From Marinobacter sp. (GTDB lineage: Bacteria; Pseudomonadota; Gammaproteobacteria; Pseudomonadales; Oleiphilaceae): a stretch of DNA of 6,941 nucleotides. This document shows, in pieces, positions 1-5,932 of the stretch. How positions within the stretch are numbered: the stretch's first letter is position 1; each line of letters opens with the position of its first letter. Location of the stretch: contig JAEPMM010000177.1 in NCBI GenBank assembly GCA_017643965.1, positions 1 to 6,941 of the forward strand, given 5' to 3'. Position numbers and translations under genes: made by a program. The notes beneath the pieces were generated by a model. It was not told where the DNA came from. It saw only the letters and a program-made list of their open reading frames with translations, and searched no databases.

Positions 1-323
1 CGGACTACTTCAAGCCGGATCTGATTCTGGTGTCCGCCGGTTTTGATGCGCACTGGTTCGATCTGGCCATGAACGTCAGTTACGAAGGTTTCGCCGCCAT
101 GGCCAGCGTGGTGCAGGCGGTGGCCAGGAAGCACTGCGATGGGCGGCTGGTTTGCGTGCTGGAGGGTGGCTACAACACGGAATCCCTGGCCCGTGGCGTG
201 CATTCGGTATTGCAGGTGCTGGCTGGCGGCTCGGTGCCGGACCCCCGGGTGTGTGGCATCGAGGAAGTCGAGGCTGCCATCGAGTACCACCGCGGCGCGT
301 TTACCGACGACAGCCCGGTCTAG
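1..323 (+). CDS. Histone deacetylase family amidohydrolase, C-terminal part (5' end outside window)
   Basis: Only the last 106 codons are present; the first whole codon is at 3-5. The family comprises zinc amidohydrolases that remove acetyl groups from lysine, polyamines or related small amides in the cytoplasm. The visible part shows two family signatures. The first is SAGFDAH, whose Asp is a zinc ligand in this family. The second, about 40 codons on, is LEGGYN, whose Tyr stabilises the tetrahedral intermediate. This spacing and the short tail after EGGY fit bacterial class II HDAC or acetylpolyamine amidohydrolase-like enzymes better than AcuC, but the substrate cannot be told from the C-terminus alone. 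The gene ends in TAG at 321-323, overlapping by 4 bp the stop of the convergent AraC gene, so no separate terminator fits between them. Confidence 0.9.
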   Translation, partial: DYFKPDLILVSAGFDAHWFDLAMNVSYEGFAAMASVVQAVARKHCDGRLVCVLEGGYNTESLARGVHSVLQVLAGGSVPDPRVCGIEEVEAAIEYHRGAFTDDSPV

Positions 324-1204
324 GCCTTGCCGCTGCGGAACGCGGAGGGTGACTGGCCAAAGCGCCGCCGGAAGGCGCGGGAGAACTGGCTGTGGTCACC
401 GAAGCCGCACGCCAGCGCCACCGCGGTGATCTTGGCGGCGGGCTGCTGCAGCATCCGCCGTGCCCGCAGCAGGCGTTGCTCCTGCACGTACTGATACGGT
501 GCCAGCCCGAAGCTGGCACGGAACAGGCGGGCAAAATGGTAGGGGCTGAGGTTGAGCCAGCCGGCCATGGTGGCCAGATCCAACGGAGCATCCAGCGCCT
601 CATCAATGCGGTTAATCAACTGGCGCTGCTGCGCCCCGGACAGCCGCCCGCTGACCATCGGCTCCGCCAGCGTGCGGGCGCCATAACGGCCGGCCACCTG
701 CAGGATCAGCCAGTGGCCGAGGTGGTCTATGGCCTGGGTCTGGGCGGCCGAGTCCCACTCGCTCAGGTCCAGTAAACGCCCGGCCTGGGCCATCAGGTCG
801 TCTTCAATCTGGTAGCGTTCGCCGAGCTGCAGGGTCGCCGGCTCCCGGTCCCAGGTGCTCTCGATGCAGCGGTGCAGGTCCTGGTCGGTAAAGTAGAAGT
901 GCAGGAACTCGAACGGGCCGTTGATGCGCCAGAGCGACTGGCTGCCCGCCGGAAACAGGCAAACCGCTCCGGGAAAGCCATGGCTGACTGCCTGGCCGTT
1001 CACCTGCCGTGTGGTGTGTTCGCCGCCGCGGGTGTAGATGCTCAGGGCGTGATGGCGGGGGCGCTCGTAACGTGCTTCGCCGTGATGATTGTGCCAGTGG
1101 GCAAGAGCGCGGCCGTCGTTCAGTTCCTGCACACGGCGGGGCGCCGCGCCGGCGGCGGTGAGCGCGTGCACGATGTCTCTGGTTTCTTGCCGGCCTGTGG
1201 CCAT
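320..1204 (-). CDS. AraC-family transcriptional regulator
   Basis: Predicted DNA-binding regulator of 294 residues, typical of AraC/XylS proteins. Residues about 51-105 look like the cupin-type effector-binding domain (a His-rich, beta-strand segment ending LHFYF). Residues about 193-290 form the paired helix-turn-helix domain. The first recognition unit is around 208-233 (LATMAGWLNLSPYHFARLF). The second, around 257-286, carries the family signature ACGFGDHSQFSRAFRRRFG followed by SPSAFR. I chose the ATG at 1202-1204 because AGGAG (1214-1218 on the complement) lies 9 nt upstream. The frame stays open to 1333, but a start there would overlap the start codon of the divergent exporter gene and lacks a ribosome site. 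The likely target is that divergent EamA exporter, and autoregulation is plausible; both are inferred from position only. The effector is unknown. Confidence 0.92.
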   Translation of the reverse strand: MATGRQETRDIVHALTAAGAAPRRVQELNDGRALAHWHNHHGEARYERPRHHALSIYTRGGEHTTRQVNGQAVSHGFPGAVCLFPAGSQSLWRINGPFEFLHFYFTDQDLHRCIESTWDREPATLQLGERYQIEDDLMAQAGRLLDLSEWDSAAQTQAIDHLGHWLILQVAGRYGARTLAEPMVSGRLSGAQQRQLINRIDEALDAPLDLATMAGWLNLSPYHFARLFRASFGLAPYQYVQEQRLLRARRMLQQPAAKITAVALACGFGDHSQFSRAFRRRFGQSPSAFRSGKA

Positions 1205-1331
1205 TCCGTTCGGCTCCTGATCTGCTGTTCTCACCGCAAGAATCTTCCACCCTTTGCCGGGATCTGACAAGTCGTCCTGCGCGCGGGCGGATAGTCTTAG
1301 GGGTTCCCGTAAGCAGCAAGAGTCATCCGCC
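1205..1331. promoter_or_regulatory. Divergent regulatory region between AraC regulator and EamA exporter genes
   Basis: This 127-bp gap must hold the start signals of both genes and, by family habit, binding sites for the AraC protein. For the regulator gene a TTGTCA (complement of 1265-1270) could act as a -35, but the -10 that fits downstream is poor (AAGATT). On the other strand CTGACA (1264-1269) is followed by GATAGT only after 20 bp. Neither promoter is convincing, which would suit activator-dependent transcription. The exporter has a weak ribosome site, AAGAG at 1318-1322, 9 nt before its ATG. I see no clear direct repeat that could be named as the operator. Confidence 0.4.
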
Positions 1332-2225
1332 ATGCCTGTCAGTGCCCATTATGCCTTGACCGTGCTGATCTGGGGTCTCACCTGGACGGCCATCCGGTTT
1401 CAGGTGGAATCCGCCGCCGTGGATATCTCGGTGTTCTACCGTTTTGTGCTCGCCGCGGCGGTCGCTCTCGGCGGCCTGGCGCTGTTACGCCGGTTGCCAC
1501 GGTTCAGCCTGCGGCAGCACGGCTGGCTGGTACTGCAGGGCCTGACGCTGTACAGCATCAACTTTCTGTTCATCTACCGTGCTGCGGAGAACATGACCAG
1601 CGGACTGCTGGCGGTGGTGTTCTCCCTGGCGGCGCTGTTCAACGCCTTTAACGGCCGGCTGTTCATGGGTATTCGGCCCAACCCCCGCATTTATCCGGCG
1701 GTCACGCTGGGCATTTCCGGAGTGGCGCTGCTGTTCTGGCATGATCTGCAAATTGGCAACGCCACGCTCCCGGCGCTGGCGTTTGCCGCAGCCGGGACCT
1801 TCTGGTTCTCCCTTGGAAACCTGCTCAGCCTGAAGGTGCGGGAAGCGGAGATTCCGCTGCTGGCGGGCAACGCCTGGGCCATGTTCTACGGTGCCATCGC
1901 CCTGGGCATCTGGTGCCTGATCAATGGTGTTGAATGGGTGCTGCCGCAGGGCGCGACGTTCTGGGGCGCCACCCTGTTCCTGGCGATTCCCGGGTCGATT
2001 GTGGCGTTTTTCAGTTACCTGACCGTGATCCGCGAGCTGGGGGCTGACAAGGCCGGCTACGCCACCGTGCTGTTCCCGGTGGTCGCGCTGAGTGTGTCCA
2101 CCTGGCTGGAGGGCTTTGTCTGGAGTGGTACCGCGCTGGCGGGCGCCTGCCTGGCGATCCTTGGTAACTACGTGCTGTTCCGCAAGCCGCGGGCAAAGCT
2201 CAGTTGCAGCTGGCCAGCTGATTGA
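1332..2225 (+). CDS. EamA/DMT-superfamily inner-membrane transporter
   Basis: Predicted 297-residue permease with about ten membrane segments arranged as two EamA repeats, roughly residues 6-135 and 147-284; this is the standard size and layout of the drug/metabolite transporter superfamily. Family-like features are the N-terminal IWGLTWTAIRF segment, the charged loop before the second half, and the helix near 240-260 (DKAGYATVLFPVVALSVSTWLEG), which resembles the conserved ninth helix of EamA proteins. Members usually export amino acids, metabolites or toxic compounds; no substrate can be assigned here. The ATG at 1332 is preferred over an in-frame start at 1254 because the earlier 26 codons are hydrophilic, would run through the divergent promoter region and precede the natural first membrane helix. 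Its last 26 bp overlap the convergent lipoprotein gene. It is probably controlled by the adjacent AraC protein. Confidence 0.9.
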   Translation: MPVSAHYALTVLIWGLTWTAIRFQVESAAVDISVFYRFVLAAAVALGGLALLRRLPRFSLRQHGWLVLQGLTLYSINFLFIYRAAENMTSGLLAVVFSLAALFNAFNGRLFMGIRPNPRIYPAVTLGISGVALLFWHDLQIGNATLPALAFAAAGTFWFSLGNLLSLKVREAEIPLLAGNAWAMFYGAIALGIWCLINGVEWVLPQGATFWGATLFLAIPGSIVAFFSYLTVIRELGADKAGYATVLFPVVALSVSTWLEGFVWSGTALAGACLAILGNYVLFRKPRAKLSCSWPAD

Positions 2226-4314
2226 TCCAGTCGGCGATCAGTTGGGCACCCTCGCTGTCCGGCTGCAGGATGCTGACCGGTGGCATGCGGAACGGCCCCT
2301 CGGCGAGCATTCTCAGGTACAACAGCGAATTGTCGGCGTCTCCGGGTGCCAGCAGTTGTGCGTCGGGTCGGTCCGGATCGGTGTTGGTGGGTGAGGTGCC
2401 GCAGGCCTGGGTATCCCCCAGCGCGGTGCCGAAGCGCAGATCCATGGTGCTCTGGCTGGTGCCGCCCGGGCGGTGGCAATGGCTGCAGTTGCTGTGCAGA
2501 TAGCTGCGCGCCCGCTGGCTTAGGGTGGCGCTGGCGTCGGTGCTTCGGCTCAGGGTCTGGCTGCGCTGGGCCGAGGTGACTGGCTCGCTCAGCACGCCGA
2601 TGCCCGCAAGGGTTGTCAGCTGATTGGCAGTATTCCCGGTCTGCGGATAGGTGAAGTTACCGTTCAGCTGTGAGGTTTCCAGCCCGAGACTGAAACCCGC
2701 CGCCGCGGTGTGGCACAGGCTGCACTCACCGGCAGACGGGTAATGCCAGGTCTGGCCACCCACATCCACGTCCTGGCTGCCCTCTACCAGTTCAGCGTCG
2801 GTGCCGGCGTCGTCCCATTGGTAACTGTACCCGGACCAACTGCCATCGGCGTTGTGCAGGAACAACCGGGTTTCGATCAGGCTCTGGCCCAGCAGGAAAT
2901 TTTTCACCAGCACCGAGCCCCGGGGCAACGCGAAATCGCCGCTGCTGTCCACGGTAATGCGGGTGTTGTCCGGCAGCGCCATGTAGCGGGTTTTGTCGGC
3001 GCCGTCGGACCAGAAGGGTTCGATCACGGTGTAGGGGATCAGCCCGTCGGCGGGCTGCCAGGGGGCGCTGGCCTGAACGCAGCCGGTGTCGGATAACCGC
3101 TGGGGCAGTTCGACTTCCTCGCTCACCGGATCGATCCGGAACAGGCCGGAGAAGGTCACCAGATAGAGCTCGCCGGCGGTGTCCTCGGCAAAGGAGGCCA
3201 CGTTGCGGCCGGTTTGCAGCAGGGTGCGGCGCTGGAAACTGCCGTCGCCCTGGGGTGCCAGCGCCCACAGTGTGCCGGAACCGAAGTCGGCAAACAGGTA
3301 ATGGCCCTGGAGCGCGGGAATGTTGTTGCCGCGGTAGACGTAGCCGCCGGTGACCGAGGTGCCCTCGGAGCGACCGTAGGCCGTCACCGGATCGATAAAC
3401 GGGCCGGAGGGCGATGCGCCGCAGCTGTTGTCGGTGCGCTCGAAGCCCTCGAAACAGCGCCAGCCGTAGTTGCCACCGGCGCTGATGCGGTTGATTTCCT
3501 CGAACCGGTTCTGGCCCACATCGCCGGCCCACAGATCACCGCCTGCCCGATCGAAACTGAAGCGCCAGGGGTTGCGCAGGCCGTAGGCGTAGATCTCCGG
3601 CAAGGCACCCGGTATGCCGCTGCCCGCCGGACTGCCGTCGGCATTGAGCCGGAGGATGCTGCCCAGCCGCGTGGACAGATCCTGGGCCTGATTGGTGGGG
3701 TCGTTGGCACTGCCGCCGTCGCCCAGGGCCACATACAGCAGGTCGTCGGGGCCGAAGACAATGTGGCCGCCGTTGTGGTTGGTAAAAGGCTGGGATTGCT
3801 GCAGCAGATTGCCGCGCAGCAGGGCACCGGCGCCGTCGACCCGCAGGCTCTCGCCGTTGTCGGCGGATTCGAAACGGGCGACCACCGAGGTCATGCTGCT
3901 GCCGGTGTCTTCAGTGAACGACAGGTAGATAAACCCGTTGCTGGCGAATTCGGGATCAAACGCCATGCCTAGCAACCCGCATTCGCCGCAGTCGCTCAGG
4001 GCATAGGCGCCGGACAGGTCCACCAGTTCGGTGCGGCTGGGGCCGGCGAGGTCGACGCGGTGGATAACTCCGCCCTGTTCCACCACGTATATAATGCCGG
4101 TCAGACCGGGATGGGGAAGCATCAGCAGGGGTTGGCTAAAAGTGAGGGAGGGCGCCACGGCGCTCAGCTGGACCTCCCCCGAGCCTTCAAAGGCGAGGCA
4201 TTGCGTATTGCCCGGGCGCTCGGAGAGTCCGAGCGTGCCCCCGGAGCCGCTGCCTGAACCGCCACCGCACGCGGTGATGGACAGGCAGATGAGTAGCAGA
4301 AGACACCGTGCCAT
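2200..4314 (-). CDS. PQQ-dependent sugar-dehydrogenase-like lipoprotein with C-terminal dihaem cytochrome c region
   Basis: Predicted 704-residue exported lipoprotein. Residues 1-15 form a hydrophobic signal ending in the lipobox ITAC, with the lipidated Cys16. Gly at +2 suggests the outer membrane, and a Gly/Ser linker follows. Residues about 60-400 resemble the soluble glucose dehydrogenase (GSDH) propeller, which oxidises sugars or alcohols using PQQ. Visible motifs are EQGG (Gln80), NHNGGH (179-184, with His180 in the place of the catalytic base), GLRNPWRF (245-252), WAGDVGQ (262-268) and GGNYGW (from 280). The C-terminal part has two c-type haem sites, CSLCH (531-535) and CSHCH (610-614). 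FRMPP near 675-679 supplies a probable Met677 axial ligand. The layout recalls the HNE_0200-type conserved family, from memory. Electrons could pass from PQQ to the haems and on to the respiratory chain; the substrate is unknown. A GGGAGGA ribosome site 8 nt upstream fixes this start over the one at 4353. Confidence 0.87.
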   Translation of the reverse strand: MARCLLLLICLSITACGGGSGSGSGGTLGLSERPGNTQCLAFEGSGEVQLSAVAPSLTFSQPLLMLPHPGLTGIIYVVEQGGVIHRVDLAGPSRTELVDLSGAYALSDCGECGLLGMAFDPEFASNGFIYLSFTEDTGSSMTSVVARFESADNGESLRVDGAGALLRGNLLQQSQPFTNHNGGHIVFGPDDLLYVALGDGGSANDPTNQAQDLSTRLGSILRLNADGSPAGSGIPGALPEIYAYGLRNPWRFSFDRAGGDLWAGDVGQNRFEEINRISAGGNYGWRCFEGFERTDNSCGASPSGPFIDPVTAYGRSEGTSVTGGYVYRGNNIPALQGHYLFADFGSGTLWALAPQGDGSFQRRTLLQTGRNVASFAEDTAGELYLVTFSGLFRIDPVSEEVELPQRLSDTGCVQASAPWQPADGLIPYTVIEPFWSDGADKTRYMALPDNTRITVDSSGDFALPRGSVLVKNFLLGQSLIETRLFLHNADGSWSGYSYQWDDAGTDAELVEGSQDVDVGGQTWHYPSAGECSLCHTAAAGFSLGLETSQLNGNFTYPQTGNTANQLTTLAGIGVLSEPVTSAQRSQTLSRSTDASATLSQRARSYLHSNCSHCHRPGGTSQSTMDLRFGTALGDTQACGTSPTNTDPDRPDAQLLAPGDADNSLLYLRMLAEGPFRMPPVSILQPDSEGAQLIADWINQLASCN
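2207..2220. repeat. 14-bp perfect palindrome in the overlap of two convergent genes
   Basis: CAGCTGGCCAGCTG reads the same on both strands and lies wholly inside the 26-bp overlap (2200-2225) of the EamA gene and the quinoprotein lipoprotein gene. In RNA it could form a 5-bp stem with a GGCC loop from either direction. No U-tract follows on either side, so it is not a canonical intrinsic terminator. It also encodes the C-termini of both proteins. It could slow convergent transcription, or it may simply be chance in GC-rich codons. Confidence 0.5.
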
Positions 4315-4322
4315 GCGCTCTG

Positions 4323-4329
4323 TCCTCCC
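4323..4329 (-). promoter_or_regulatory. Strong ribosome binding site of the quinoprotein lipoprotein gene
   Basis: GGGAGGA on the complement strand, 8 nt before the ATG at 4312-4314. It decides the start: the alternative in-frame ATG at 4351-4353 would place 13 polar residues before the signal peptide and would leave this near-perfect Shine-Dalgarno unused. Confidence 0.8.
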
Positions 4330-4372
4330 TGCAGAGCTTAAAGAATAGCCCATTCATGGCGTGGCGCCAGGG

Positions 4373-4909
4373 TTACTCGGTGGTGCGCTCTTTCATGTCT
4401 CGGGCGCCTTCCTTGAAGTTCTGCCAGGTGGAGGACGTTGCCTCCTTGGTGTTTTCCCAGGCGCTTTCACTGGTTTTCTTGGTGTTCTCCCAGGCCTGAC
4501 GCAGGCCGCTGCGGGTCTGGTTCCACCAGCTTTCGTCATACTCCGGCAGGTTCTTCACCGCGTTGCTGTCGGCTTCCATGTGGATCTGATAGTCCAGATC
4601 GTCGAAGCGATCCATGGCGTCGTCGCTTTTCTCCAGGCGCACAGTAAAACTGCCGCGCTCCGCCACCACATCGCGACCGCCAAGGCCCAGCACGTCGCCG
4701 GTCTTGATGACGAGGGAGTGAATGGCCATGTCATCGCCAAGCAGAATATCTTCCACCCGGCCGACTTCTTCGCCGCTGCTGTCGTAGACATCCGCATCCA
4801 GCAGCTCATCGGCGGAATACAGACCCTCAGCGGCCTGGGCAGAGAGGCTCAGGGCCAGACTGCCGGCCAGCAGGGACGCTGTCATTGCCTTGATCATGGG
4901 TGTACGCAT
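4373..4909 (-). CDS. Exported PRC-barrel domain protein with C-terminal 11-residue repeats
   Basis: Predicted 178-residue periplasmic protein. Residues 1-26 form a Sec signal peptide (basic start, hydrophobic core, AQA cleavage site before Ala27). Residues about 29-95 resemble a PRC barrel, with the pattern DADVYDSSGEEVGRVEDILL followed by a GGRDVV segment. PRC barrels serve as small ligand- or protein-binding modules, and exported versions are often stress-related; no specific role can be given. From Trp129 to about residue 172 there are four tandem 11-residue units, each beginning with Trp (129, 140, 151, 162) and two starting WENTK. They should form a charged amphipathic helix. AGGAG (4917-4921 on the complement) 7 nt upstream supports the ATG at 4907-4909 rather than Met5. 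The quinoprotein gene follows after 58 bp with no obvious terminator, so the two may be co-transcribed. Confidence 0.85.
   Translation of the reverse strand: MRTPMIKAMTASLLAGSLALSLSAQAAEGLYSADELLDADVYDSSGEEVGRVEDILLGDDMAIHSLVIKTGDVLGLGGRDVVAERGSFTVRLEKSDDAMDRFDDLDYQIHMEADSNAVKNLPEYDESWWNQTRSGLRQAWENTKKTSESAWENTKEATSSTWQNFKEGARDMKERTTE
4394..4525 (-). repeat. Four tandem 33-bp units encoding 11-residue Trp-led repeats
   Basis: Codons 129-172 of the PRC-barrel gene form four consecutive units of exactly 11 codons. Trp leads each unit, Asn or Gln follows at positions 2-3, Thr or Phe is at position 4, and Lys or Arg is at position 5. The second and third units share WENTK exactly. An 11-residue period is typical of extended amphipathic alpha-helices, as in LEA-type proteins and apolipoprotein- or perilipin-like membrane-binding helices. 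Divergence at the other positions suggests an old duplication kept by selection on the periodicity. Confidence 0.75.
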
Positions 4910-5046
4910 ATCGGAACTCCTGTAAAAGTTGAATCCTGAAACCTACCCGGAAACCGCACAGGTCCGGTGCCTGCGTTCAACTTCACGCTAACAAAGGCCG
5001 GCAGCATCACCTAGTGACGTTCAGGCAATGATCCGGTAGTCAAACC

Positions 5047-5076
5047 GTTATAAACCGCCGCTATGATGTGTGAGAA
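5047..5076 (-). promoter_or_regulatory. Candidate sigma-70 promoter of the PRC-barrel gene
   Basis: On the complement, TTCTCA (5071-5076, 4 of 6 to the -35 consensus) is followed after 18 bp by TATAAC (5047-5052, 5 of 6 to the -10). Transcription would begin near 5040 and give a leader of about 130 nt before the ATG at 4909. The -10 is good but the -35 is weak, so this is only the best candidate in the interval. Confidence 0.3.
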
Positions 5077-5194
5077 GTGTTTGTGGGCGAGGATGGCCGG
5101 GAAAGGCCGGAGCAGCGGTTGATTTACCGCAAACAGCCCGCATATAGAGGGCACTGAAGATGGTTCGGGTCTGTTTGAACCGATGTTTCCAATG

Positions 5195-5231
5195 ATAGGG
5201 ATTACCTATATCGAGTTTGGAAATAATCAAT
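5195..5231. promoter_or_regulatory. OxyR-like operator of ahpC
   Basis: ATAG (5195-5198), 7 bp, then CTAT (5206-5209) is a perfect match to one half of the OxyR recognition pattern ATAG-N7-CTAT. After the expected further 7 bp comes a degenerate second half, TTGG-N7-CAAT (5217-5231), matching 5 of 8 defined positions. The four contact elements therefore keep the spacing used by tetrameric OxyR. The site ends right at the ahpC -35, the usual place for activation. That OxyR activates ahpC upon peroxide is established in other bacteria; its action here is inferred. Confidence 0.75.
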
Positions 5232-5260
5232 TTAAACCACGAACAGAAAACCCGTATCTT
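5231..5260 (+). promoter_or_regulatory. ahpC promoter (OxyR-dependent type)
   Basis: A weak -35 TTTAAA (5231-5236, 4 of 6), an 18-bp spacer and -10 TATCTT (5255-5260, 4 of 6) give a start near 5267 and a leader of about 46 nt. The poor -35 touching the operator is typical of a promoter that needs an activator. The stretch CCCGTATCTT (5251-5260) recurs exactly upstream of ahpF. The gene's ribosome site ACAGGAG follows at 5297-5303. Confidence 0.6.
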
Positions 5261-5312
5261 TGCCCCCGACTTTTTAACAACCCTTGAATCCATTAAACAG
5301 GAGTTATCTTAA

Positions 5313-5876
5313 ATGGGTATCATCAATAGCGAGATCAAGCCGTTCAACGCCACCGCTTTCAAGAACGGTGAGTTTGTTGAGATCAGCGAAGCAAATGTAA
5401 AAGGTAAGTGGGCTGTCTTTTTCTTCTACCCGGCCGACTTCACGTTTGTGTGCCCGACCGAGCTGGGCGACGTGGCCGACAAGTATGAAGAGCTGCAGAA
5501 GCTGGGCGTGGAAGTGTTCTCTGTGTCCACCGACACTCACTTCACCCACAAAGCATGGCACGACAGCTCCGAGACCATCGGCAAGATCAACTACTACATG
5601 GTTGGCGACCAGACCGGCACCATCACCAACAACTTTGGTGTGATGCGTGAAGGCCAGGGCCTGGCAGACCGCGCCACCTTCCTGATCGATCCGGACGGCG
5701 TGATCCAGGCAATGGAAATCACCGCTGAAGGCATCGGCCGTGACGCCGACGACCTGCTGCGCAAGGTGAAAGCGGCTCAGTACGTTCGCAACAATCCGGG
5801 CGAAGTATGCCCCGCCAAGTGGAAAGAAGGCGAAGCGACTCTGGCGCCGTCTCTGGACCTGGTTGGCAAGATCTAA
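5313..5876 (+). CDS. ahpC: Alkyl hydroperoxide reductase peroxiredoxin subunit AhpC
   Basis: A 187-residue typical 2-Cys peroxiredoxin of the AhpC/Prx1 class that reduces hydrogen peroxide, organic peroxides and peroxynitrite in the cytoplasm; AhpF normally re-reduces it. The catalytic motif PADFTFVCPTE has Pro40, Thr44 and the peroxidatic Cys47. Arg120 (ADRATFLID) completes the active site. The resolving Cys166 lies in GEVCPAKW. Length and N-terminus (MGIINSEIKPF) match enterobacterial-type AhpC, and no eukaryote-like YF tail is present, so the enzyme should resist over-oxidation better than sensitive types. ACAGGAG sits 9 nt before the ATG. Codon choice appears biased to preferred codons, fitting a highly expressed protein. 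The gene is monocistronic: an operator and promoter lie upstream, a strong terminator follows 29 bp after the stop, and the next gene is on the opposite strand. Confidence 0.97.
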   Translation: MGIINSEIKPFNATAFKNGEFVEISEANVKGKWAVFFFYPADFTFVCPTELGDVADKYEELQKLGVEVFSVSTDTHFTHKAWHDSSETIGKINYYMVGDQTGTITNNFGVMREGQGLADRATFLIDPDGVIQAMEITAEGIGRDADDLLRKVKAAQYVRNNPGEVCPAKWKEGEATLAPSLDLVGKI

Positions 5877-5905
5877 GCCACTCCCTGCGAGTCGCTCAGA
5901 AGCAG

Positions 5906-5932
5906 AAAACCCCGGTTTATCCGGGGTTTTTT
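5906..5932. terminator. Bidirectional intrinsic terminator between ahpC and the DUF3581 gene
   Basis: AAAACCCCGG (5906-5915), loop TTTAT (5916-5920) and CCGGGGTTTT (5921-5930) form a perfect 10-bp stem, extended by two more T on the right. For ahpC this gives a GC core followed by six T. Read leftwards the U-tract is TTTT then CTG, so the same hairpin can end the convergent gene. The TAA of the convergent gene (5917-5919) lies in the loop, so the right arm of the stem is coding on that strand. Confidence 0.92.

Larger units (their letters stand above)
4910..5312. other. 403-bp intergenic region between the PRC-barrel gene and ahpC
   Basis: The region is non-coding apart from one open frame on the complement (5048-5293) that I reject. 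Its right end (5195-5312) is AT-richer and holds the ahpC operator, promoter and ribosome site. Its left end carries the leader and a candidate promoter of the leftward PRC-barrel gene. Between them are small inverted repeats: TCAC-cta-GTGA (5007-5017), GCGGT-N6-ACCGC (5115-5130) and GGTTC-N10-GAACC (5162-5181), plus a direct GGCCGG pair (5095-5100 and 5105-5110). No tRNA or known RNA family is recognisable. Confidence 0.6.

Noticed and set aside
1205..1333. Longer AraC protein starting at 1333
   Set aside because: It would overlap the exporter's start codon and use up the whole divergent promoter region. The ATG at 1204 has a good AGGAG site and gives a typical family length.
3214..3972. 252-residue open frame on the plus strand opposite the quinoprotein gene
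   Set aside because: It is antisense to well-conserved propeller motifs and looks like low-complexity Ala/Gly/Val shadow coding with no domain.
4315..4353. Longer quinoprotein starting at 4353
   Set aside because: It would add 13 polar residues before the lipoprotein signal. The GGGAGGA site 8 nt before 4314 fixes the shorter form.
5062..5067. TATGAT as a second rightward promoter for ahpC
   Set aside because: The only fitting -35 (TAGTCA) needs a 19-bp spacer. The start would lie over 200 bp upstream of ahpC, and the OxyR-linked promoter is much better placed.
5048..5293. 81-residue open frame on the complement upstream of ahpC
   Set aside because: It runs through the ahpC promoter and operator, shows no recognisable domain, and has no supporting ribosome site that I could identify. 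The operator-promoter reading explains the region better.
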